Positions 58,554 to 64,000 of a DNA stretch of 64,000 nucleotides are shown piece after piece. The notes under the pieces are model-generated. The model was given only the letters and a program-made list of their open reading frames with translations, did no database searches and was not told the DNA's origin. This DNA comes from Mordavella massiliensis. Its GTDB lineage: Bacteria > Bacillota > Clostridia > Lachnospirales > Lachnospiraceae. The stretch lies in NCBI RefSeq assembly GCF_016901695.1, contig NZ_JACJKS010000003.1:62001-126000 (forward strand). The letters are read 5' to 3'. The position numbers and the translations under genes were made by a program. Within the stretch, counting starts at the first letter, position 1; each line of letters begins with the position of its first letter.

Positions 58554-59309
58554 GTGGCGGAAGCGTACGGAAGTTTTGCGGCTGTCTACGACACCTTCAT
58601 GGACAATGTGCCCTACGGGGAGTGGGCCGCGTATATCAGAAAAAAACTGTGGGAGCACGGGATCGGGGACGGCCTTGTCCTGGATCTGGGCTGCGGCACA
58701 GGCGGCATGACGGAAGAGCTGGCGGATGCCGGCTACGACATGATCGGCGTGGACGGATCCCCGGAGATGCTGGAGCAGGCCCTTGAGAAGCGGGAGAGGA
58801 GCGGGCATGACATCCTGTACCTGATGCAGGATATGCGCGCGTTTGAACTCTACGGTACGGTGCGGGCCGTGGTGAGCGTCTGCGACTGCCTGAACTATGT
58901 GACAGACCCGGAGGAGCTCGTGCAGGTGTTCCGGCTGGTCAACAACTACCTGGACCCGGACGGCCTCTTCATCTTTGACTTCAACACGGAGTACAAGTAC
59001 CGGGACGTGCTGGGGGAGCAGACCATTGCCGAGGACCGGGAGGACTGCAGTTTCATCTGGGACAACTACTATGATCCGAAAGACCGGATCAACGAGTATG
59101 AGCTGACGCTGTTTATCCGGGAGGAGCAGGGGCTCTACCGGAAATACCAGGAGCAGCATTTCCAGCGGGCGTACACCCTGGAGGAGATGCGGGATCTGGC
59201 AGAGCGGGCCGGCATGCTGGTCGATGGGGCCTTCGAGGCGTACACGGATGCGCCGCCCGGGCCGGAGACGGAAAGAATAACGATGGTTTTGAGGGAGCGC
59301 GGAAAATGA
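58554..59309 (+). CDS. Class I SAM-dependent methyltransferase
   Basis: A 251-residue methyltransferase with motif I VLDLGCGTGGMTEELADAGYDMIGVDGS (SAM binding), the motif IV/V region VVSVCDCLNYVTDPEEL, and the C-terminal LREG-type end. Substrate unknown; the family (YodH/UbiE-like with a Y-rich beta extension) often acts on small molecules. GTG 58554 directly follows the mgsA stop, so translational coupling is likely. Its 3' end lies in the terminator hairpin. Confidence 0.85.
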   Translation: MAEAYGSFAAVYDTFMDNVPYGEWAAYIRKKLWEHGIGDGLVLDLGCGTGGMTEELADAGYDMIGVDGSPEMLEQALEKRERSGHDILYLMQDMRAFELYGTVRAVVSVCDCLNYVTDPEELVQVFRLVNNYLDPDGLFIFDFNTEYKYRDVLGEQTIAEDREDCSFIWDNYYDPKDRINEYELTLFIREEQGLYRKYQEQHFQRAYTLEEMRDLAERAGMLVDGAFEAYTDAPPGPETERITMVLRERGK

Positions 59310-59322
59310 GCCGCGCTCCCTT
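59293..59322 (+). terminator. Hairpin overlapping the methyltransferase stop
   Basis: GGGAGCGCGG (59293-59302) pairs with CCGCGCTCCC (59311-59320), followed by a short TT. The T-run is weak. Confidence 0.55.
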
Positions 59323-59349
59323 GTCAAATGTAGGGAAAAAAGTTACAAT
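59321..59349 (+). promoter_or_regulatory. Promoter of hslO-nadE
   Basis: TTGTCA (59321-59326), 17-bp spacer, TACAAT (59344-59349); 35 bp before ATG 59385. Confidence 0.6.
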
Positions 59350-59384
59350 ATTGCAAGAGAAAAGCAGAAAGGAATCATGGATTT

Positions 59385-60263
59385 ATGACAGATTATATAG
59401 TAAGAGCCACGGCGGCTGACGGCCAGATCAGAGCCTTTGCGGCCACCACGAGAGACCTGGTGGAGGAGGCAAGGAGCCGCCATGCCACAAGCCCGGTGGC
59501 CACGGCGGCCCTGGGCCGGCTTCTCACGGCAGGCGTGATGATGGGGAGCATGATGAAGAACGACACCGATGTGCTGACATTGCAGATCAACGGGGACGGC
59601 CCCATCGGCGGCATCACCGTGACGGCGGACAGCAAAGGGGATGTGAAGGGCTATGTGCAGAACCCGGACGTGATCCTGCCGCCGAAGAACGGCAAGCTGG
59701 ATGTGGGAGGCGCCGTGGGGATCGGCCTTCTCACGGTCATCAAGGACATGGGCCTCAAGGAGCCCTACTCGGGACAGACGATCCTTGTGACGAGCGAGAT
59801 CGCGGAGGACCTGACATACTATTTCGCCAACTCGGAGCAGGTGCCCTCCTCCGTGGGACTTGGGGTTCTCATGGAGAAGGACAACACGGTGAAATGCGCC
59901 GGCGGCTTCATCGTGCAGCTGATGCCCTTTGCCCGGGAGTCCGTCATCAGCCGCCTGGAGGAGAACGTGGGGAAGATCACGTCCGTTACGAAGCTTCTGG
60001 AGGCGGGATACACGCCGGAGCAGCTCCTTGCGGATCTGACGGAAGGGCTGGATCTGGAGATCACGGACACGATGCCGGCCCGGTTTTACTGCAACTGTTC
60101 CAAGAAACGGGTGGAGCGGGCAGTGGCCAGCATCGGGGAGAAGGAGATCCGGGAGATGATCGCGGACGGGAAGGACATTGAGGTGAAATGCCACTTCTGC
60201 AACACCGCGTACACATACACGGTGGAGGAACTGCAGGAGATCTTGAAAAGAAGCAGAAGATAA
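59385..60263 (+). CDS. hslO: Redox-regulated chaperone Hsp33
   Basis: Hsp33 is a holdase activated by disulfide formation and zinc loss under oxidative stress. The 292-residue product has the family N-terminus (DYIVRATAADGQIRAFAATTRDLVEEARSRH) and the zinc cluster of four cysteines CNC...CHFC near residues 240-275 (the CxCx~30CxxC pattern). Length and motifs are normal. It lies 15 bp before nadE. Confidence 0.94.
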   Translation: MTDYIVRATAADGQIRAFAATTRDLVEEARSRHATSPVATAALGRLLTAGVMMGSMMKNDTDVLTLQINGDGPIGGITVTADSKGDVKGYVQNPDVILPPKNGKLDVGGAVGIGLLTVIKDMGLKEPYSGQTILVTSEIAEDLTYYFANSEQVPSSVGLGVLMEKDNTVKCAGGFIVQLMPFARESVISRLEENVGKITSVTKLLEAGYTPEQLLADLTEGLDLEITDTMPARFYCNCSKKRVERAVASIGEKEIREMIADGKDIEVKCHFCNTAYTYTVEELQEILKRSRR

Positions 60264-60278
60264 AGGAGGAAGCAGATC

Positions 60279-62201
60279 GTGAGACATGGTTTTGTGAAGG
60301 TGGCTGCGGCCACGCCGGACATCCGCGTGGCGGATGTGGCATACAATCAGGAGCAGATCGGCCGTCTGATGGAGGAGACGGCGGCGCAGGGGGCGAAGAT
60401 CGTTGTCTTCCCGGAGCTGGCCCTCACAGGGTACACGTGCGGGGATCTTTTTACCCAGGATGTGCTCCTTGCGAAGGCCGGGGAGGCCGTAAGTGCTCTC
60501 GCCAGGCTGTCGGAGACGCTGGATGCCCTGTTCTTCGTCGGGCTTCCCCTGGCGGTGGACGGGGAGCTCTACAATGTGGCGGCGGCCCTGAATCGGGGCA
60601 GGATCCTCGGATTTACAACGAAGACATTCCTCCCCAACTACGGGGAGTTCTATGAGATGCGGCAGTTCCGGGAGGGCCCGGAGACGGTGCGCCAGATCCG
60701 CTTTGGCGCAGAGTCCGTGCCCTTTGGCCCGCAGATCCTCTTTGAGGCGTGCGGCATGCCGGAACTCGTCGTCTCTGCAGAGATCTGCGAGGATGTGTGG
60801 TCCCCGGTGCCGCCCAGCATCCGTGCGGCCCGGGAGGGAGCCACCGTCATCGTCAACTGCTCTGCCAGCGATGAGACCATCGGGAAGGCGGCCTACCGGC
60901 AAAGCCTGATCGGGGGGCAGTCCGCCCGCCTGATCTGCGCCTATATCTATGCCAATGCAGGCGAGGGCGAGTCCACCACGGATCTCGTGTTCGGCGGCCA
61001 CAACCTCATCGCGGAGAACGGGACGGTGCTTGCACAGGCCAGGAGGTTCCGGAACGGCGCTGTCTTTGCGGATATTGATGTGAAGCGCCTCCTTGGCGAG
61101 CGCAGGAAGAATACGACTTTTAAGACGGCATCCGGCAGATGCCTGCTCCGCGTCCCCTTCCAGGTGGAGATCGGGGAGACGGCGCTGACAAGAGCCTTCC
61201 CGTCCAGGCCCTTTGTCCCGGATGAGCGGGAGGAGAGGGACAGACGGTGCGAGGAGATCCTCACCATCCAGGCCATGGGGCTTAAGAAACGGCTGGCCCA
61301 CACCCATGCAAAGAGCGCGGTGGTGGGGATATCCGGCGGCCTGGATTCCACGCTGGCCCTCCTTGTGACGGCCCGGGCCTTTGACATGCTCGGGATGGAC
61401 AGAAAGCAGATCGTGGCTGTCACCATGCCCTGCTTCGGAACGACGGACCGGACTTACAGCAACGCCTGCAAGATGGCTGTGAAGCTGGGAGCCAGCCTGC
61501 GCGAGGTGCGGATCGCGGACTCCGTGGCCGCTCATTTCCGGGATATCGGACATGACATGGAGGATCACAGCGTGACGTACGAGAACGCCCAGGCAAGGGA
61601 GCGGACCCAGGTGCTCATGGACATCTCCAACCAGACCGGCGGCCTGGTCATCGGCACCGGGGACATGTCGGAGCTGGCCCTCGGCTGGGCCACCTACAAC
61701 GGGGATCACATGTCCATGTACGGCGTCAACGCCTCCGTGCCAAAGACGCTGGTGCGCCATCTGGTGCAGTACTGCGCTGACACGGAGGAGGACAGGGAGC
61801 TTGGGGAGGTGCTGTGCGACGTGCTGGACACGCCGGTGAGCCCGGAGCTCCTTCCTCCCAAAGACGGGCAGATCGCCCAGAAGACGGAGGATCTGGTAGG
61901 CCCCTATGAGCTGCATGATTTTTACCTTTACTATTTCCTGCGCTTCGGGTACGAGCCGTCCAAGATCTACCGGATCGCGAAGCTGGCCTTTGCGGGCGAG
62001 TACGACAGCGGGACGATCCTGAAGTGGCTTCAGACGTTCTGCCGGCGGTTCTTCAGCCAGCAGTTCAAGCGCTCCTGCCTGCCGGACGGCCCGAAGGTGG
62101 GGACGGTGGCCCTCTCCCCGAGAGGGGACTGGCGCATGCCGAGCGACGCTTGCGCGGCTGCCTGGCTTGCGGATCTTGAGAAGGCGGCAGAGGAAGAGTA
62201 A
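60279..62201 (+). CDS. nadE: Glutamine-dependent NAD+ synthetase
   Basis: NadE makes NAD+ from deamido-NAD+, ATP and glutamine-derived ammonia. The 640-residue product fuses a nitrilase-type glutaminase domain (about 1-290: KIVVFPELALTGYTCGDLF with the catalytic Glu; a Lys in TKTFLPNYGEFYE; Cys in SAEICEDVW) to a synthetase domain with the P-loop GISGGLDSTLALL and IGTGDMSELALGW. GTG 60279 with AAGGAGG upstream. Length is normal for the long two-domain form. Confidence 0.94.
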   Translation: MRHGFVKVAAATPDIRVADVAYNQEQIGRLMEETAAQGAKIVVFPELALTGYTCGDLFTQDVLLAKAGEAVSALARLSETLDALFFVGLPLAVDGELYNVAAALNRGRILGFTTKTFLPNYGEFYEMRQFREGPETVRQIRFGAESVPFGPQILFEACGMPELVVSAEICEDVWSPVPPSIRAAREGATVIVNCSASDETIGKAAYRQSLIGGQSARLICAYIYANAGEGESTTDLVFGGHNLIAENGTVLAQARRFRNGAVFADIDVKRLLGERRKNTTFKTASGRCLLRVPFQVEIGETALTRAFPSRPFVPDEREERDRRCEEILTIQAMGLKKRLAHTHAKSAVVGISGGLDSTLALLVTARAFDMLGMDRKQIVAVTMPCFGTTDRTYSNACKMAVKLGASLREVRIADSVAAHFRDIGHDMEDHSVTYENAQARERTQVLMDISNQTGGLVIGTGDMSELALGWATYNGDHMSMYGVNASVPKTLVRHLVQYCADTEEDRELGEVLCDVLDTPVSPELLPPKDGQIAQKTEDLVGPYELHDFYLYYFLRFGYEPSKIYRIAKLAFAGEYDSGTILKWLQTFCRRFFSQQFKRSCLPDGPKVGTVALSPRGDWRMPSDACAAAWLADLEKAAEEE

Positions 62202-62234
62202 GAGACAGAATAGACCGGAAGGAGAGATGACAGA

Positions 62235-63191
62235 ATGACGATCGAAGAAATGGACCAGGTGGATCAAAGGGAAGTGGACCGGCGGGTGCGGAACTACCGT
62301 CTGCAGAAATATCTGGGATGGGCGGGATTCGCCCTCGTGGCGGCGCATCTTCTGTACATGCTGCTGGCCGTGGCGCCCCTGTACTACTGGGTGGGATTTT
62401 ACGGGCGGACGATGACGGATATCTGCCTTCTGATCGCCCACTTTGCCCTGCTCCTTGTGCTGGCTCTCACGGCCAGGGGAGCGGACCGGTGGATCTACAG
62501 CGCGCTGCAGACAGCCTGCGACCCGTTCCTTTTTGAGGCCTGTGTCTACCACATGGGTTTTTGCGGCAACAGCAACCTGAAGCAGTTGAACCTGGCGGTC
62601 GCCCAGTACTATCAGGGCAGCTTCCGGCAGGCCATGGATACGGTCATGCACACAGATCCATCCTCCTTTAAGAAGACCAACCGGCTGAACTACTATATCA
62701 TAAAGAGCGCGCTTTTCTTCCGCTTCGGGGAGAAGGAGCAGGTGAGCGGGCTGGAAAATGAGTTTCAGAGAAGGATCAGCGGCAGGGAGGATCAGAAGAA
62801 CATGCGGATCCTCTGCGCAGTGAACAACTTAAAGCGGGCCAGGGAGAACGGGGACCTGGAATTCGCGTGGAAATTCTTCTGGGAGTATCTTGCCCTGGCA
62901 GACCGGGGCAGCCAGGAGCAGTGGGCCAAGGTGAGCAGGGCCTGGCAGGCGGGCCTCCTGGAGGAGGAGAGCGGCAGCGATACGGCGGCCCGGAGCGCCT
63001 ACGCATATGTGGAGGCCCACGGAAACCGCCTGATGTTTGTGCGGGATGCGAGAAGATACCTGCATCCGGAGGAAGCGGTACAGGCAGAGCATCAGCCTGG
63101 CCCGCAGCCAGTACCGGATGACAGGGAGAAGGAAGGAGAGAAGAAGGATGGAGGAACTGAAGCTTCAGGAGAAGGCGAGGGCCAACTTTAA
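62235..63191 (+). CDS. Uncharacterised membrane protein with helical repeat domain
   Basis: A 318-residue protein I do not recognise. After a charged N-terminus, two helices (about 28-50 and 58-80) cross the membrane. The cytosolic part (about 95-260) is all-helical with TPR-like spacing (LKQLNLAVAQYYQGSFRQAMDTVM; KKTNRLNYYIIKSALFFRFGEK), followed by an acidic, low-complexity tail. The next gene starts within its last codons (44 bp overlap). Perhaps a scaffold for a membrane complex. Confidence 0.65.
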   Translation: MTIEEMDQVDQREVDRRVRNYRLQKYLGWAGFALVAAHLLYMLLAVAPLYYWVGFYGRTMTDICLLIAHFALLLVLALTARGADRWIYSALQTACDPFLFEACVYHMGFCGNSNLKQLNLAVAQYYQGSFRQAMDTVMHTDPSSFKKTNRLNYYIIKSALFFRFGEKEQVSGLENEFQRRISGREDQKNMRILCAVNNLKRARENGDLEFAWKFFWEYLALADRGSQEQWAKVSRAWQAGLLEEESGSDTAARSAYAYVEAHGNRLMFVRDARRYLHPEEAVQAEHQPGPQPVPDDREKEGEKKDGGTEASGEGEGQL

Positions 63192-63579
63192 CAAGATATA
63201 CAACTGCTGTCAGGCTGTGGCCTGCACAGCCTGCGAACGGTACGGGGTGAGCCGGGAGGACATGTTCCGCATGACGGAGGGGTTCGGGTCCGGGATCGGA
63301 GGCCTGAAGGACACATGCGGCGCGGTCATGGGCATGTTCCTTGTCATCAGCCTGGCCAACAGCGCCGGGGACATGGGGGATCCCACCCGCACGAAGCTGG
63401 ATACATACGCCAAATTCCAGGAGGCAGCCCGCCTTTTTGAGGAGAGAAGAGGGTCCCTCTACTGCCGGGACTTAAAGACGCAGGACGGGCCCCAGCCCCT
63501 GCCGTGCTGCATGGCCTGCGTGGAGGAAGCGGCGCAGATCCTGGAAGATCTTCTGAAAAAATGGGATCTTCTGCCATAA
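63148..63579 (+). CDS. C_GCAxxG_C_C-family cysteine-rich protein
   Basis: A 143-residue protein of the C_GCAxxG_C_C family (PF09719-like), here with NCCQAVACTACERYGV, GFGSGIGGLKDTCGAVMGMFLVI, and C-terminal YCRDLK...PCCMACVEEAAQIL. At least nine cysteines suggest a metal- or redox-cofactor-binding role. Members often sit next to oxidoreductase or transport genes; function unknown. ATG 63148 with AAGGAG upstream lies inside the previous gene in another frame. Confidence 0.8.
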   Translation: MEELKLQEKARANFNKIYNCCQAVACTACERYGVSREDMFRMTEGFGSGIGGLKDTCGAVMGMFLVISLANSAGDMGDPTRTKLDTYAKFQEAARLFEERRGSLYCRDLKTQDGPQPLPCCMACVEEAAQILEDLLKKWDLLP

Positions 63580-63634
63580 TTTTGTCATAAAAGGAGAAAC
63601 GGCGGCATATACATGGTCACAGGAGGATACGGAT

Positions 63635-64000
63635 ATGCTGAAGAAGGGAAAAGGATACAAAAGCCGGCTTGCCGGGCAGGCCCGGATCGTGCGGGCCAAT
63701 TTTGTAAGCGCCCTTCCTGTGATCTGTTTTTTCCTGTTCCTGTTTTATACGGTCATCCTGATCTTCGGGGCACAGTACACGATGGTGGTGTCCCTTGCCA
63801 CGCTGCTGTTCCAGACAAACTACCGGCAGAGGAAGTCCTGGGACAGCCTTGTGCACATGGCGCTTGTGCAGCTTGCCATCAGTGTGGCGGCCTATCTGGC
63901 CACGCTTTCTTTCCCGCTGTCTGTGGGACTTAATCTTGTTCTGCCATTTGGTCTTGTGTTCCTCCGGACAAGCCGTTTTAACAAGATGGGGTATTTCTCC
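63635..64000 (+). CDS. Membrane protein, 5' part (runs off the window)
   Basis: ATG 63635, with AGGAGG at 63621-63626, opens a frame that continues in frame to the last base (122 codons). The sequence shows a basic N-terminus (KKGKGYKSRLAGQARIVRANF) followed by three to four close helices (SALPVICFFLFLFYTVILIFGA; VVSLATLLFQTNY; LVQLAISVAAYLATLSFPLSVGLNLVLPFGLVFL). The pattern resembles FUSC-type or aromatic-acid exporter membrane regions, but the C-terminal part is outside the window and I cannot name the family. Confidence 0.7.
   Translation, partial: MLKKGKGYKSRLAGQARIVRANFVSALPVICFFLFLFYTVILIFGAQYTMVVSLATLLFQTNYRQRKSWDSLVHMALVQLAISVAAYLATLSFPLSVGLNLVLPFGLVFLRTSRFNKMGYFS

Overview
The window is a GC-rich (estimated mid-50s percent, not counted) stretch of a Gram-positive, anaerobic, spore-forming Clostridia chromosome, most likely Lachnospiraceae. 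The evidence is a selenocysteine-containing glycine reductase operon (Stickland fermentation), spoIVA, the Der-PlsY-GpsA-DUF512 neighbourhood, LuxS, RsgI-type anti-sigma logic and many ABC/FtsX exporters with two-component systems. I see no rRNA, tRNA, CRISPR array or prophage. Most genes are packed on the plus strand with strong Shine-Dalgarno sequences.

Layout. 1-5306: glycine reductase operon (grdB 3' part, trxB, trxA, grdA, grdC, grdD); grdB and grdA each read through an in-frame UGA as selenocysteine. 5450-12777: a small secreted InlB/LRR protein, a GNAT-ThrE fusion plus its ThrE partner, a degenerate sirtuin, gltX, a UvrD-like helicase and a DUF1292 protein. 12951-21079: an orphan sugar-binding lipoprotein, a GH13 protein that has lost its catalytic residues, TraX-like and DUF5662 proteins, luxS, a histidine phosphatase, trpS, and a long PRPP synthetase. 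21189-25531: DUF512 radical-SAM protein, der, plsY, gpsA (GTPase and phospholipid synthesis). 25551-25820: a pair of inverted imperfect repeats.

25828-31919 and 37849-39531 form two halves of what looks like a quinate/shikimate catabolic regulon: a LysR regulator, a TIM-barrel protein (candidate 3-dehydroshikimate dehydratase), an Fe-S Old-Yellow-Enzyme-type flavoenzyme, two YdiB-like shikimate dehydrogenases, a type I dehydroquinase and an MFS transporter. Both operons have a similar 15-bp LysR-type box exactly 22 bp upstream of the -35 element (centre about -65). The gene content resembles the qui loci of Listeria monocytogenes that make protocatechuate, as I recall them. This is the most interesting system in the window.

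Between these halves lies an envelope-type signalling block (32033-37053: two-component system, small secreted protein, ECF sigma/RsgI-like anti-sigma, PepSY lipoprotein, nitroreductase) and an AT-richer hicAB toxin-antitoxin pair. After spoIVA (39713) come a two-component system driving an FtsX exporter with two ATPases, a heterodimeric ABC exporter with its TetR regulator, and a metal-homeostasis module (DUF6110, P-type ATPase, HMA protein, Fur-like regulator). The last part (55064-64000) holds a Uma2 protein, an ABC-2-like exporter, mgsA, a methyltransferase, hslO, nadE and three membrane or Cys-rich proteins of unknown role; the last gene runs off the edge.
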